A stretch of 64,000 nucleotides of DNA from positions 5,518,501-5,582,500 of the forward strand of contig NZ_CP146986.1 of assembly GCF_037126175.1 (NCBI RefSeq). The letters are read 5' to 3'. Under the pieces are notes generated by a model. The model saw nothing but the letters and a program-made list of their open reading frames with translations, searched no databases and was not told the DNA's origin. The position numbers and the translations under genes are program-made. Shown piece after piece: positions 17,456-27,589 of this stretch. This stretch comes from Pseudomonas sp. RSB 5.4 (GTDB taxonomy: Bacteria > Pseudomonadota > Gammaproteobacteria > Pseudomonadales > Pseudomonadaceae). Positions within the stretch are counted from its first letter, which is position 1, and each line of letters begins with the position of its first letter.

Positions 17456-19984
17456 TCAGTACACGTCGCGGCGGTAACGGCCCTGTTCGATCAGGCGTTC
17501 GACTTCGGCTGCCCCCAACACGTCGTTGAGCACTTGATCGACGCCAGAGGCCATACCCTGCAGGCTGCCGCAGATGTAGATCACCGCACCGTCAGCCAGC
17601 CATTTTTTCAGCTCGTCAGCGGATTCGCGCAGGCGATCCTGGACGTAAATCTTTTGCGCCTGATCCCGCGAAAACGCCAGGTCCAGGCGCGCCAGATCGC
17701 CATTGATCAACCACTCTTCCAGCTCCGCCCGGCAGAGGAAATCATGCTCGCGATTGCGCTCGCCAAACAGCAGCCAGTGGCGCTGCTGACCGTCGGCGAT
17801 GCGTGCCTTGAGCAGGCTGCGCAACCCGGCGAGGCCGGTGCCGTTGCCCAGCAGAATCATCGGCAGCGGTTCATTCGGCAGATGGAACCCGCTGTTGCGC
17901 CGCACGCGCAGGCTGATGGCGCCGCCTACCGGGGCGTGTTCGGTCAGCCAGCCGGAAGCGATGCCGAGGCTGCCATCGGCGTGTTGTTCCTGACGCACGA
18001 TCAGTTCCAGCACGCCGTCGGCGGCAATCGAGGCGATCGAGTATTCGCGCATCGCCAGCGGCACCATCGCATCCACCAGCGCTTGCGCATGCAGGCCGAC
18101 CAGATGCGCACGATGTTCCGGCAACTGGCGGCTGGCGAGGGCGACTTCCAGCGGTTCTTCGAGGCCGTTGATCTTCACGGTGGTTTCGCCACGAATGCCG
18201 AGGCCGTCGAGGAAGTGCTCGATCGCCCACGCACAGTTGCGCGGCAGCACTTCCACCAGATCGCCGGCCAGCCAGCTGCTGGTGCTCGGCGCCTTCAGGC
18301 CCAACAGGTACACCGGCGAACCGCTGCTGTCCGGGTTCATCAGTTCGCGGCGCAGCAGTGTCCAGTTGTCGTAGCTCGGCGCTTGCCAGGTGTCGACCGG
18401 CGCTTGTCCGGTGATCAGGCCGAGTTGAGTCTGCCAGTGACGCAGGGCGTACGGATCGCCGTTGTCGACTTCGACCGGGGCGAACAGGGTCTTGCCGCCG
18501 TGTTCGCCGAGCCACTGATGCAGGCGTCGGGCGAAGCCGCAGAAGTGCGCGTACTGGCGGTCACCCAGGCCCAGCACCGCATAATTCAGGCCGTCGAGGG
18601 TCGTGGCTTCGCGCAGCACTTTGCGCTCGAAACCGCGCGCGCTGTCCGGTGCTTCGCCGTCGCCGAAGGTGCTGACCACGAACAGCGCGTGGTTCGATTC
18701 GCGCAGATCCTCTGCGCTGACATTCGCCAGCGGCTGCACCTTCACCGGCAACCCGGCGGCCTGCAATTGCCCGGCGGTCTGCCAGGCCAGTTGTTCGGCA
18801 AAACCACTTTGGCTGGCAAAACCGATCAGCCATCCAGGGGCATTACCGGTCGGTTGTTCAAGACCTTTGCGCGCGTCCTGAATCTGCTTTTTCTTGCGTC
18901 GGCGATCCAGATACAGCAGCCAGCCAGTGATGAAAAACAGCGGCATGCACACGGCGGCGAGGGTGATGATGATCCGTCCGACGAGGCCGAAATAGCTGCC
19001 GACGTGCAGCGCGTAAATGCTGGTCAACAGCTGCGCCTTGAAGCTCTTGTCGGCGTAGCGATCAACGCGTTTGACGATGCCGGTGGCCGGGTCGAGGGTG
19101 ATCTGGTTCAGCGCGCGATCATGCGGCGAGCTGTCGAGCAGATAGAACACGGTCGCCGGTTGCCCGGCCACTGGCGGCATACGGATGTTGTAGGCCGACA
19201 GACCTGGACCGGCGGCGCTGTAGATGCTGCTCCACATCGCCGCGTAATCGGCAGTCGGTGCCGGACCTTCCGGCGCCGGGCCGCGACCACCGCGCACGCG
19301 CTCGTTTTGCGGCGCATCGGAAAGCAGTTTGGTCAGGCCCTTGTTGTACCACTCGTAGGACCACGACAACCCGGTCAAGGCCAGCAGCAGATACACCAGC
19401 AAACACCAGGTGCCTGCCACCGAGTGCAGATCCCAGTTGAAGCTGCGGCCCTTTTTCTTCCAGTCGAGGGTCAGCCACACGCGCCAGCTGTTCCACTGTC
19501 GCGGCCAGCGCAGGTACAGCCCGGACAGGCAGAAGAACAACAGGATCAGGGTGCAGGCGCCGGTGATGTTGCGTCCGGTATCGCCCATGGCGAGGAAACG
19601 GTGCAGCTGCAGCATCAGGCCGAAGAAGTCCTGGCCAACCGCGTCGCCCATGAACTCGCCGGTGTAGGGATCGAAGTAGCGCATCTCGCCACGACGTTCG
19701 CCTTTGGGCGGAGTGAAGTAGACGCGCGCGGCGTTGCCGCTGTCGGTCTCGACCCAGAGCATCGAGACTTTCTTGCCGGAAGTCGCTTCGATGTGTTCCA
19801 CCAGGTCGACTGGAGGCAGGACGCCGGCGACTTGTTTTTCCACCTGCAACACCGACGGGTTCAGCGCCCGCAGGATTTCGTCCTGGAACGAATAGGCGGC
19901 ACCGGTAATGCCCATCAGGGCCAGCACCAGCCCGGCAGTGATGCCGAAAAACCAGTGCAACTGGAACAGGGTTTTCTTCAACAC
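17456..19984 (-). CDS. piuB: PepSY-flavodoxin-reductase fusion, siderophore iron reductase (PiuB type)
   Basis: An inner-membrane reductase of about 842 residues. A PepSY-associated membrane region occupies roughly the first 380 residues (first span [17 protein letters not shown]). A flavodoxin-like FMN domain follows at about 385-520 ([34 protein letters not shown]). The last part is a sulfite-reductase-type FAD/NADP domain (REYSIAS, then [15 protein letters not shown] near 706). The likely role is reduction of iron brought in with the neighbouring receptor. The start is uncertain: I chose GTG 19984 (AAGG eight bases upstream); ATGs at 20017 and 20029 have no ribosome site. It is downstream of piuA on the same strand. 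Confidence 0.85.
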   Translation of the reverse strand: MLKKTLFQLHWFFGITAGLVLALMGITGAAYSFQDEILRALNPSVLQVEKQVAGVLPPVDLVEHIEATSGKKVSMLWVETDSGNAARVYFTPPKGERRGEMRYFDPYTGEFMGDAVGQDFFGLMLQLHRFLAMGDTGRNITGACTLILLFFCLSGLYLRWPRQWNSWRVWLTLDWKKKGRSFNWDLHSVAGTWCLLVYLLLALTGLSWSYEWYNKGLTKLLSDAPQNERVRGGRGPAPEGPAPTADYAAMWSSIYSAAGPGLSAYNIRMPPVAGQPATVFYLLDSSPHDRALNQITLDPATGIVKRVDRYADKSFKAQLLTSIYALHVGSYFGLVGRIIITLAAVCMPLFFITGWLLYLDRRRKKKQIQDARKGLEQPTGNAPGWLIGFASQSGFAEQLAWQTAGQLQAAGLPVKVQPLANVSAEDLRESNHALFVVSTFGDGEAPDSARGFERKVLREATTLDGLNYAVLGLGDRQYAHFCGFARRLHQWLGEHGGKTLFAPVEVDNGDPYALRHWQTQLGLITGQAPVDTWQAPSYDNWTLLRRELMNPDSSGSPVYLLGLKAPSTSSWLAGDLVEVLPRNCAWAIEHFLDGLGIRGETTVKINGLEEPLEVALASRQLPEHRAHLVGLHAQALVDAMVPLAMREYSIASIAADGVLELIVRQEQHADGSLGIASGWLTEHAPVGGAISLRVRRNSGFHLPNEPLPMILLGNGTGLAGLRSLLKARIADGQQRHWLLFGERNREHDFLCRAELEEWLINGDLARLDLAFSRDQAQKIYVQDRLRESADELKKWLADGAVIYICGSLQGMASGVDQVLNDVLGAAEVERLIEQGRYRRDVY

Positions 19985-20068
19985 GTCGCTCGCCTTGTCC
20001 GTTCGAAAAATTGTCATCACGGCGCGCATTATGCCGTGGGTTGTCGAGAAGCGTTCTTCTTTACGCAC

Positions 20069-20099
20069 AAAGGCCCCGTTCAATGGAATGAACGGGGCC
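20069..20099 (-). terminator. Hairpin terminator between piuA and piuB
   Basis: An 11-bp perfect stem (GGCCCCGTTCA with TGAACGGGGCC) and a six-base loop is followed by TTT on the minus strand. The T tract is short, so it may be a leaky terminator that lowers piuB transcription relative to piuA. Confidence 0.65.
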
Positions 20100-20121
20100 A
20101 TGATCTTGCGGCGCCTACCTT

Positions 20122-20212
20122 TGCAGGAGTGAGCCTGCTCGCGATAGCGGTGGATCAGTCAATCCATTCGCTGGCAGGCACGACCTCATCGCGAGCAGGC
20201 TCACTCCTGCAG
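20122..20212. repeat. REP palindrome pair downstream of piuA
   Basis: TGCAGGAGTGAGCCTGCTCG and its inverse flank a 40-base centre. This is the GGAGTGAGCCTGCTCGCGAT variant of Pseudomonas REP. Confidence 0.88.
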
Positions 20213-20236
20213 GTTCTCCCACATTTACAGCGTTGG

Positions 20237-22558
20237 TCAGAAGTGGAAGTTGGTGCTCAGCAATGCCGTACGGCCCGCCGCCTGGTTGGCGAAGTGGGTC
20301 GAGAACGCTTTGTCGTAGTAGACCTCGTTGGTCAGGTTCTGCACGTTGAGTTGCAGGTCGACGTTCTTGCTCAGCTTGTAGGCAGCCATCGCGTCGTAAC
20401 GTACGTAGGAATCGACCATCGTGGTGTTGGCCACGCTGCCGTATACGTCGTCGACGTAGAACGCGCCGCCACCGAGGGTCAGCTTCGGCGTGATCTGGTA
20501 AGTGGTCCACAGGCTGGCGCTGTTTTTCGGCGTGTTTGGCAACTCGTTACCATCGTTGGCCTTGCCCATCGGGCCGCCGTCGACTTGTTCGCTGTCCATG
20601 AACGCGTAGCCGGCGAACACTTGCCACTTGTCTGTGATCTTGCCGCTGGCCGACAGCTCGATACCTTGCACACGGGTCTTGCCGGCGTTTTCGTACGAGG
20701 TGGTGTCGACTTGCACACGAGCGTTTTCTTTCTCGGTGCGGAAGATGTCAGCCGTCAGCGACAGGCGATCGTTCAACAGATCCCACTTGGTGCCGATTTC
20801 GTAGTTCTTGGTGGTTTCCGGCTCCATGTCGCTCTTGAGCAGGTTGCCATTGCGATCCGGGGTGCCGCCCAGCGGGTTGCCTTCCATACCCTCGCCCAAC
20901 GTGTTGCCAGGTGGCGTCGCAGACGTGGCATAGGACGCGTAGATGCTACCGTTCGGAGCTGGCTTGTAGACCACGCCGAACTGACCGGTCACGAACTCGC
21001 TGGTGTCATCACCCTTGGAGGTGGTGGTGCCGGCGTTGGTGTAGGTTTTGTAGTCGGTGTAGAAGTGGTCGTAACGCAGTCCCATGTTCACCAGCCACTG
21101 TTCGGACAACTCCAGAGTGTCAAACGCGTACAGCGCATAGGTGTTGGCCTTGGTGTCGGTGCCGGCGTAGTTGCGCGAGATCGCGCCGTTCCACGGATCG
21201 CCCGGATTCGGGTTCGACAGCGAGGTGCAGTTGTAACCGCTCGAGGCGCCGATCATCGACGGGGTGCAGTTGGTGCTGGCGTTGCCCGGGCTGCGCGGTG
21301 TGGTGTCGGTGTTGACGTTGTACGAGGACTTCTGGGCTTCTTCGTAGGTGTACTCGACACCGGTGGAGAAGCTGTTCTTGAAACCGGCGATGTAGAAATT
21401 GCCGAACAGATCAGTCTGGTTGGTGGTGGTTTCGGTATTGCTGACGCGCGTGTTGGCACGGCGCCACACGGTGCCGTTGTTGACGTTGCCCTTGCTGTCG
21501 TCCGGCTGGGTCAGGATGTAATCCTGCATGCTGGTGCCGTGGCGCAGGGTGTTCTTGATGGTCAGCGAATCGCTCAGATCATGTTCGATGGCGAAGGTCG
21601 CGGTGTCGGTACGGCCCTTGCGGAAGTCGCGATCGTCCAGGCCATAGAAATTGCTGTGATCGCCACCGGCGTACGGTTTGTCCGGATTGGACTTGGTACG
21701 CGCCGCCGAGCCTGCAGCCGGAATGGTGTACGGAATGCCCGAATCCGGGGTGTCGTTGCTTTCGAGATGGTAGTAGTCGAGGTTGACGCGGGTGTCGGTG
21801 CCCAGGCCGAACGCCAGGGACGGGGCGATACCCCAGCGATCGTAATCGACGCTGTCGCGACCGGCGACGTTGCTCTCGTGGCTCATCAGGTTCAGACGGC
21901 CGGCAGCGGTGTCGCTGAACTGGTAGTTGCCATCCAGGGTGTAGCGCTGGGTCTGGTCGGAACCCCAGGTGAAGCCGCCGTCGAAGGAGTTGCCCAGGTG
22001 CGCTTTCTTGCTCACCAGGTTGATGCTGCCGCCAGCCGCGCCGCGACCGCCGATGGCGGAGTTCGGGCCCTTGCTGACTTCGATGTTTTCCACGGCGAAG
22101 ATTTCGCGGCTCTGTGAACCGGTGTCGCGCACGCCGTCGAGATAGGTGTCGCCCTGAGCGTCGAAACCGCGAATGAACGGACGATCACCCTGCGGGTTGC
22201 CGCCTTCACCGGCACCGAAGGTGATGCCGGGTACGGTGCGCAGCGCGTCCTGCATGTTCAGCGCGCCGGTGTCCTTCAGCACTTGTTGCGGGATCACAGT
22301 GACCGAGCGCGGGGTGTCGACCAGCGGTGCGGTGTACTTGGGCGAGGAGGCTTTTTCGACCTGGTAGGACGTCGGGTCCTGCGCTTCACCGGTGATGGCG
22401 GTAGCGTCCAGAGCGATGGCATTGCCGGAGGCTTTGCTGTCGGTCTTTTCGGCGGCAAATACCATGTGCCCAGCGGAGCCGGCAGTAATGGCGACACCAA
22501 TTGCCGAAGCGAGCAGACGTGGTGAACTGACCGGCAATTGTGCGTGTTGACGTGACAT
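20237..22558 (-). CDS. piuA: TonB-dependent siderophore receptor PiuA type
   Basis: A 773-residue outer-membrane receptor. The signal peptide covers about the first 36 residues ([16 protein letters not shown]). The plug follows with [20 protein letters not shown] and [16 protein letters not shown], then [17 protein letters not shown], and the beta-barrel ends in the terminal phenylalanine (LLSTNFHF) typical of outer-membrane assembly. PiuA is known in P. aeruginosa as an iron-regulated catechol-type siderophore and siderophore-drug uptake receptor. The ATG at 22558 follows GGGAGGGG; the open frame to 22699 has no good start. Its neighbours piuB and piuC match the PAO1 order as I recall it, which supports the name over other receptors. 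Confidence 0.9.
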   Translation of the reverse strand: MSRQHAQLPVSSPRLLASAIGVAITAGSAGHMVFAAEKTDSKASGNAIALDATAITGEAQDPTSYQVEKASSPKYTAPLVDTPRSVTVIPQQVLKDTGALNMQDALRTVPGITFGAGEGGNPQGDRPFIRGFDAQGDTYLDGVRDTGSQSREIFAVENIEVSKGPNSAIGGRGAAGGSINLVSKKAHLGNSFDGGFTWGSDQTQRYTLDGNYQFSDTAAGRLNLMSHESNVAGRDSVDYDRWGIAPSLAFGLGTDTRVNLDYYHLESNDTPDSGIPYTIPAAGSAARTKSNPDKPYAGGDHSNFYGLDDRDFRKGRTDTATFAIEHDLSDSLTIKNTLRHGTSMQDYILTQPDDSKGNVNNGTVWRRANTRVSNTETTTNQTDLFGNFYIAGFKNSFSTGVEYTYEEAQKSSYNVNTDTTPRSPGNASTNCTPSMIGASSGYNCTSLSNPNPGDPWNGAISRNYAGTDTKANTYALYAFDTLELSEQWLVNMGLRYDHFYTDYKTYTNAGTTTSKGDDTSEFVTGQFGVVYKPAPNGSIYASYATSATPPGNTLGEGMEGNPLGGTPDRNGNLLKSDMEPETTKNYEIGTKWDLLNDRLSLTADIFRTEKENARVQVDTTSYENAGKTRVQGIELSASGKITDKWQVFAGYAFMDSEQVDGGPMGKANDGNELPNTPKNSASLWTTYQITPKLTLGGGAFYVDDVYGSVANTTMVDSYVRYDAMAAYKLSKNVDLQLNVQNLTNEVYYDKAFSTHFANQAAGRTALLSTNFHF

Positions 22559-22623
22559 TTTTATTCCCCTCCCCAAGGATTTGAGGCGGCGGAATATAGG
22601 GTAAACAGGTATTCGTATCAATT

Positions 22624-22642
22624 GCGAAATATTGTTATTCGC
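22624..22642. promoter_or_regulatory. Possible Fur box between piuA and piuC
   Basis: The 19-base sequence GCGAATAACAATATTTCGC (minus strand) is largely palindromic and agrees with the Fur consensus at 11 of 19 positions. It lies 66 bases before piuA and 124 before piuC, where iron control is expected. Confidence 0.5.
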
Positions 22643-22765
22643 GACGAATTTACATTCTTTACAATTTGGCCTTACGGTTTTTGCCGATTCATTCGTCACA
22701 CGGGTTTTACACGGTCAATAAGAATCAATACCATTGGCACCCCTTTGCCATCAGGTACGTTCGTC

Positions 22766-23446
22766 ATGCTGCTGCACATTCCCGGCCTGTTCGCCAAAGA
22801 CGAAGTGCAGCGCATCCGCGAGGCGCTGGAGCAGGCTGACTGGGCCGATGGCAAGATCACCGCCGGTTATCAGTCGGCCAAGGCCAAGCACAATCTGCAA
22901 CTGCCTGAAGGTCATCCACTGGCCAAGGAAATCGGTGCGGCGATGCTCGAACGGCTGTGGAAAAACCCACTGTTCATGTCTGCCGCGCTGCCGCACAAAG
23001 TATTTCCGCCGTTACTCAACTGCTACACGGCGGGCGGCAGTTTCGATTTTCACATCGACAACGCTGTACGCCAGCCCAAGGGCAGCATCGAACGGGTGCG
23101 CACCGATCTCTCGGCCACGCTGTTTTTCAGCGAGCCCGAGGACTACGACGGTGGCGAGCTGGAGATCCAGGACACCTTCGGCACCCAGCGGGTAAAACTG
23201 CCTGCCGGCGACATGGTGCTGTACCCCGGCACCAGCCTGCACAAGGTCAATGCCGTCACGCGCGGTACGCGTTATGCGTCGTTCTTCTGGACGCAAAGTC
23301 TGGTACGCGAAGACAGCCAGCGCGCCTTGCTGTTCGAGATGGACGGGGCGATCCAGCAGTTGACTCAAGACATGCCCGATCACCCGTCGCTGATCCGCCT
23401 CACCGGCACCTATCACAATCTGCTGCGGCGCTGGGTCGAGGTATGA
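22766..23446 (+). CDS. piuC: Fe(II)/2-oxoglutarate-dependent PKHD-type hydroxylase PiuC
   Basis: A 226-residue cytoplasmic oxygenase of the prolyl-4-hydroxylase-like superfamily; 226 residues is usual for the family. The iron ligands are H96 and D98 (DFHID) and H159 (TSLHKV), and R169 (GTRYASFFW) should bind the 2-oxoglutarate carboxylate. The substrate is not known; the pairing with piuA suggests a role in iron-siderophore metabolism. I chose ATG 22766, which begins MLLHIPGLF as in homologues; the frame is open upstream to 22622 without a good start. The stop overlaps the next gene by ATGA. Confidence 0.93.
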   Translation: MLLHIPGLFAKDEVQRIREALEQADWADGKITAGYQSAKAKHNLQLPEGHPLAKEIGAAMLERLWKNPLFMSAALPHKVFPPLLNCYTAGGSFDFHIDNAVRQPKGSIERVRTDLSATLFFSEPEDYDGGELEIQDTFGTQRVKLPAGDMVLYPGTSLHKVNAVTRGTRYASFFWTQSLVREDSQRALLFEMDGAIQQLTQDMPDHPSLIRLTGTYHNLLRRWVEV

Positions 23447-24198
23447 GTTTTCAACTGCGGCGCGAGGAAGTACTCGACGGCGCGCAGCTCAACGCCATGC
23501 TTGAAGAAAGCCCGGCGCGTGCGGCGCAGGCGATTCTGCTCGCGGCGGGGCAGGGCATTGTCGAAGCGCAGGCGCTGCTCGGGCAGATCCTGCTCGATGG
23601 TCGCGGCATCGCTCAGGATGTGCCATTGGCGCTGCGCTGGTTCGGCATCGCAGCCGGGCAAGGGCATCTGATGGCGCGCAACATGCTCGGTCGCTGCCAT
23701 GAGCATGGTTGGGGTTGTGTTGCCGATGCTGCGGTTGCCGCGCAGCATTACCGGATCGCCGCCGACGCGGGGCTGGATTGGGCGATGTATAACCTGGCCA
23801 ATCTGCTGGGTACCGGGCGCGGAGTGACGTTGGATCATGCTCAGGCCCTGGTGCTGTATCAGCGCGCCGCTGAAGCCGGCCACGCCAAGTCGATGAACCT
23901 GCTGGGGCGTTATCTGGAAGAAGGGCTGGTCTGTCGCGCCGACCCGGCCGCCGCGCGCGACTGGTACCGACGTTCGGCCGAGGGCGGGGATTTTCGTGGG
24001 CAGTTCAGTTATGCCGCAGTGCTGGCTGATGCTGGATTGATCGAGGACGCGCTGGGCTGGTTGCGCAAGGCACTGGCTATAGGGAACGTGAATTTCCTGC
24101 GGGTGAGCATGGGTTCATTGTCGAGCGCCAGTCATCCGTCGATTCGCCAGATGGCCGATGCTTATCGGCAGCGGCTTGGGGAACTGCTCGTCGCTTGA
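23443..24198 (+). CDS. Sel1-repeat (TPR-like) protein
   Basis: A 251-residue protein with five or so Sel1-like repeats of about 36 residues ([70 protein letters not shown]), which form helical solenoids used for protein binding. No signal peptide is seen. It overlaps piuC by four bases, so it is translationally coupled, and the same pairing is found in PAO1 (recollection). Function unknown; a link to the iron genes is inference from context only. Confidence 0.88.
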   Translation: MSFQLRREEVLDGAQLNAMLEESPARAAQAILLAAGQGIVEAQALLGQILLDGRGIAQDVPLALRWFGIAAGQGHLMARNMLGRCHEHGWGCVADAAVAAQHYRIAADAGLDWAMYNLANLLGTGRGVTLDHAQALVLYQRAAEAGHAKSMNLLGRYLEEGLVCRADPAAARDWYRRSAEGGDFRGQFSYAAVLADAGLIEDALGWLRKALAIGNVNFLRVSMGSLSSASHPSIRQMADAYRQRLGELLVA

Positions 24199-24399
24199 GT
24201 CATTAAAAAGTCTTTTGGTTTGCCACAGGTTAGTTGGATTTGCTGGTTCTTGTATTTAATTTTAATAGTTAATAACTTGGCGGATTAGTTGTATCTGCCT
24301 ACTGTTGGGTTCGATGTTGTTCAAGTGGCTGGAAGTTTCTTGTCGATATCGAAAATAAAATAACGGTTATTAATATCCACGGAAGACAAGGAGTCTTTG
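24199..24399. other. A/T-rich spacer upstream of the toxin gene
   Basis: About 200 bases, clearly richer in A/T than the flanking genes (for example TTTAATTTTAATAGTTAATAA near 24256). It holds a 10-bp palindrome TCGATATCGA near 24344 and AAGGAG just before the toxin ATG. I see no convincing sigma-70 pair. The composition fits horizontally acquired DNA. Confidence 0.6.
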
Positions 24400-26616
24400 A
24401 TGGAACTCAAATTAAATGACAAGGTGGTCGAGGCCGCCGCGAAAGCACCCCTGGCATTTGTAAATGCTTCGCTGGGTGTGGGTGAGGGGTATAACCGCGA
24501 TACCGGTATACAACTGACCAAAGAGCAAATTATCAGTCTCAGGAAGTATGAGGCCCTCGGCCTCTCGCTGCCCGTCCGGTTGCAAGATGTTATTGCCTAT
24601 CTGAACTATGGTGCGGGTGATCAAGGCGGCGTGGGCCTGAAAGCGGGAGATTTTCTGCGCACCTTCAGCATGACCTATGATCACGCCAAGCGCTGGTCGC
24701 CATTACGCGAAAAGATCATGTTGACCGGTAACGATCTGAGAATCTTTGCCGGCAGTATTATCCGCACGGGTAACGGCATTGTCGAAGTGTATGAGGATCT
24801 CAAGGCCTCAAGGTATCTCGAAGAGCACAACATCAATACGCCTGAGGAATATCTGAATCTGCAACGGCAGATTCCGGGTCTGCCTGATCTGGACCTGTCT
24901 TCGGAAGATGTGCTGGATATCAAGGGGTATCTCAATGACCTGTTGGCTAAAGTTGCGCTTTGTCATCAGGACGCCGAGCGCGTTCGGGCCCTGCTGGACA
25001 GTTTTGGCGCCGATATGCGTGAAAAGGTGCTGCCGGAAATTGCCTTGCGACTGCAGTTCGTCTCCAGGAACACTTACCAGAACGATATCAAGGCGCTGCA
25101 GGCTGTCATTGATCAGCGCGCAAAAGAAATTGATGAACTGAACAAACAATACGATCAACTGGTGCAGGAAGCGATCAGGTCGGCGGCCACCCTGAATATT
25201 GGCGGATTGATTCTTGGCATTTACCAAGGCGTCAAGGCCGAGAAAATCCGCTCTGAACGTAATCGCCTGAAGCAACTGCAGCAGGTCGATAACCAGAGTA
25301 TGGCAAGCAAGAACCAGACGCTGAGTTCGTTGAACAAGGTTCGAGATGATTTGCAGAATTTGAGTTACGTGGCGATTGAAGCCGAGGTCGCGACTCAGAA
25401 CCTCATGCTTGTATGGAATGCCCTCAGTGATTACGTCGAGGCTTCTGCCAAAGAAGTTGAAGGTATTTTTGAAGCGACTTCGTTACGCCGTTTCAAGAAT
25501 CAATTACTGAGTATCGTCGATCCTTGGGAACAGATAAAAGTCAGCTCTGATCAGTTGCTGAAAGTATTTGAAGAAGCTGACAGAGAATATGAAAGAAGTG
25601 GGCTGGTTGTTCGGAGTGGGTCAATGATGTCTTTGCTATCAGAAAGTTCGGCTGTTCCTGTGTTCAACATGGCGCGCCTGCGTGAGCATAATGCTGGCGT
25701 GCAAGCGCTGAATACCACGGCTCAAATGCTCTTCGAGCAGTTCGATTACATGCCTGGAACTGTCGGGGCCATGAACAGTCTGGTGCTCGCCATCAACAAG
25801 GCCACCTACGATCTGCGGAGTCAGGCACAGGCCACTGGCATTTATCTGGAACGCGCCGAGAAAAAACTGCGCAGCTATCAGGCTGAGCTGGAGTATCCAG
25901 ACGAGGCGGACGAAGTTCGCGAGGATATGGAGTTCGAGCTGAAGAATATCTTCAATAAGGTGGCGGTGCAGAACGAAGATCTGAAAGCCGTGCACAAGAG
26001 CATCAGCGCTCATTACGATCGCAGCGCTTCGGCCGAGTGGATCGTGACGCTCAAGGCCGAGCGTGTCACCACGATCGAGCTCAAGGCCAGATCTGACAAA
26101 AAACTCGCAGACCTGACGACCGAAATGAAGTCTGTTTCCGAGGGTATTGATCTGATCGCCAAGGCTGGCATCGAGAAAATTGGCGAACAAGCGCAGTTGT
26201 CTCTGGAAAACCTCAAGGCATTGGGACTGGCGCCACCTCAGGTGCAAGTTGCCCTGCTGGCTATCGAGACGCTGAAGAAACTGATTTCCGGCATTGGCGA
26301 GGCCATTTCCTTTCTGAATATGCTGGCAGCGTACAACCGGCTGAATGAACAGGCAGGTGATCTGCGCGCACAGATCAACAAATACAGCAAAGACCTCGCG
26401 CGCATTGAAGGCCGGATTGAGCTGGTCGAAACCCTGGATCAACTGGACGATGGCCGTGTGGCTTACGCTGGAGAGTTCTGCGTTCTGATCGATGACTTTA
26501 CCCGCTTCGCCAGTGATTTCAGGCAGAACACTTCGCTTCCCGTTGAAACCCGGACGCAAGCAGCGATTGATCGAGTCGCCGAAGTCGTCAAGTATCTGCA
26601 GAGCATTCATCAATAA
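24400..26616 (+). CDS. Fused alpha-xenorhabdolysin-like toxin (XaxA-like plus XaxB-like halves)
   Basis: A 738-residue, almost wholly helical protein without a signal peptide. Residues 1-400 read as XaxA, the first subunit of the alpha-helical pore-forming toxin XaxAB/YaxAB: LTKEQIISLRKY (39-50), SLPVRLQDVIAYL, FLRTFSMTYDHAKRWSPLR, LRIFAGSIIRTGNGI (113-127), the membrane-inserting segment LNIGGLILGIYQGVKAEKIR (265-284) and SIVDPWEQI. Residues 424-738 start with a methionine (MARLREH) and form a second coiled-coil unit with a hydrophobic helix at about 607-645, and I read this as XaxB-like. XaxA and XaxB are normally separate chains of roughly 400 and 345 residues, whose sum fits this length. 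The junction is A/T-rich. Start: ATG 24400 with AAGGAG upstream. The XaxA half is firm, the XaxB half is inference. Confidence 0.72.
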   Translation: MELKLNDKVVEAAAKAPLAFVNASLGVGEGYNRDTGIQLTKEQIISLRKYEALGLSLPVRLQDVIAYLNYGAGDQGGVGLKAGDFLRTFSMTYDHAKRWSPLREKIMLTGNDLRIFAGSIIRTGNGIVEVYEDLKASRYLEEHNINTPEEYLNLQRQIPGLPDLDLSSEDVLDIKGYLNDLLAKVALCHQDAERVRALLDSFGADMREKVLPEIALRLQFVSRNTYQNDIKALQAVIDQRAKEIDELNKQYDQLVQEAIRSAATLNIGGLILGIYQGVKAEKIRSERNRLKQLQQVDNQSMASKNQTLSSLNKVRDDLQNLSYVAIEAEVATQNLMLVWNALSDYVEASAKEVEGIFEATSLRRFKNQLLSIVDPWEQIKVSSDQLLKVFEEADREYERSGLVVRSGSMMSLLSESSAVPVFNMARLREHNAGVQALNTTAQMLFEQFDYMPGTVGAMNSLVLAINKATYDLRSQAQATGIYLERAEKKLRSYQAELEYPDEADEVREDMEFELKNIFNKVAVQNEDLKAVHKSISAHYDRSASAEWIVTLKAERVTTIELKARSDKKLADLTTEMKSVSEGIDLIAKAGIEKIGEQAQLSLENLKALGLAPPQVQVALLAIETLKKLISGIGEAISFLNMLAAYNRLNEQAGDLRAQINKYSKDLARIEGRIELVETLDQLDDGRVAYAGEFCVLIDDFTRFASDFRQNTSLPVETRTQAAIDRVAEVVKYLQSIHQ

Positions 26617-26663
26617 CAGGGAGCTGGGAAGGTGGGCGACCGGCCTGCCTTTCCTGAAACAGC

Positions 26664-27542
26664 ATGAATGCTATGGCTTATGAATTTTCAGCGATGCAAC
26701 GGCGTGTACTGGACCGTTACGGGCAATTTCTCGGCACCTTGCCGACCACGTTCAATGCGATACCGCTGGTCTTCGAGCGCCGGAGAAAGGCAGGGCATCA
26801 ATTGGCCGTTCTGGCCAAAGACTCGCGTCTGGAGAACGCCCGGTTCAATCAACGCTATCTGCAGGATTTCTGGGCGCGTACCGAAGCCTCCAGGCGTCTT
26901 GGCGCAGGGTATGTGGCGGATCTGCAAGTGTTTACTCGTGAAGCCCTGGATATCACAGGCAACACCTCCCGACACGAGCCTGTCAGCCAAGTGGACTTTC
27001 GGCAGTTCAGTCTTTCGCGGTCGACCAGCTGGCAGTTGTTTCCAGCAGAGGATGTGCCTGACCTGATACACGAACTGGCACTGCGTTTCTATGCGCTGCG
27101 CGCCGAGATAGGGCAGCTGAAATACACGGTCGTGGAAGTGTACGACGAGTCATTTGGCTTGAAGTCAGTGTTTCTCAGCGCCATGGATCACCGCTCCTGC
27201 CTGTGTCATACGACGCCAACCGTAGCCGAAGGGCTGTTTGGCGATCCATTGACGACGCCGGTCTGGGATCTGGCCTATGCATCGACTGATCCGTCCATCA
27301 GGGCGGCTGCATACAAGGCCGATATCGTGGCGTTATTCAACGGATTCGTATCGGTGAATACGCAGATGGGGCTATTCATCGAAGCGCTTTATCAGCGCCT
27401 CGATAGCATGTGCAATCAACTCTTGCAGGCGAAGGCTGCGGTGAAACTGAGTGAGTTGAATTTCAAACTCGCCGCATTGACCGAGAGCGCCAATGATTGC
27501 ATGGCAATGCTCGATCATCTTGAGGCGTGGCTGCGCCCATAA
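26664..27542 (+). CDS. Unrecognised helical protein linked to the toxin gene
   Basis: A 292-residue protein I cannot assign to a family. It is mostly amphipathic helix, without signal peptide or clear membrane span. Visible features are an N-terminal basic helix (FERRRKAGHQLAVLAKDSRL), a serine-rich SLSRSTSWQLF, a CLCH pair of cysteines near 176, and a C-terminal coiled-coil-like part (LCNQLLQAKAAVKLSELNFKLAAL would be one helix, split here by a short turn). It starts 47 bases after the toxin stop and shares the downstream terminator, so it is probably co-transcribed. It could be a third toxin component, a chaperone or a self-protection factor. The ATG at 26664 has only a weak ribosome site; ATG 26673 is an alternative. 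Confidence 0.7.
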   Translation: MNAMAYEFSAMQRRVLDRYGQFLGTLPTTFNAIPLVFERRRKAGHQLAVLAKDSRLENARFNQRYLQDFWARTEASRRLGAGYVADLQVFTREALDITGNTSRHEPVSQVDFRQFSLSRSTSWQLFPAEDVPDLIHELALRFYALRAEIGQLKYTVVEVYDESFGLKSVFLSAMDHRSCLCHTTPTVAEGLFGDPLTTPVWDLAYASTDPSIRAAAYKADIVALFNGFVSVNTQMGLFIEALYQRLDSMCNQLLQAKAAVKLSELNFKLAALTESANDCMAMLDHLEAWLRP

Positions 27543-27574
27543 AAAAAGGCCCATGATTGCTCATGGGCCTTTTT
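27541..27574. terminator. Bidirectional terminator between toxin operon and speC
   Basis: A 10-bp perfect stem (AGGCCCATGA with TCATGGGCCT) and TTGC loop is bracketed by seven A and five T, so it works for both convergent units. Confidence 0.93.
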
Positions 27575-27589
27575 CACCATCGCGACGTA

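Noticed and set aside
17453..22117. A 1554-residue plus-strand open frame
   Set aside because: It lies opposite piuB and piuA, which have clear domains and motifs. The long frame is a shadow of high-GC codon use, and its product has no recognisable domain or ribosome site.
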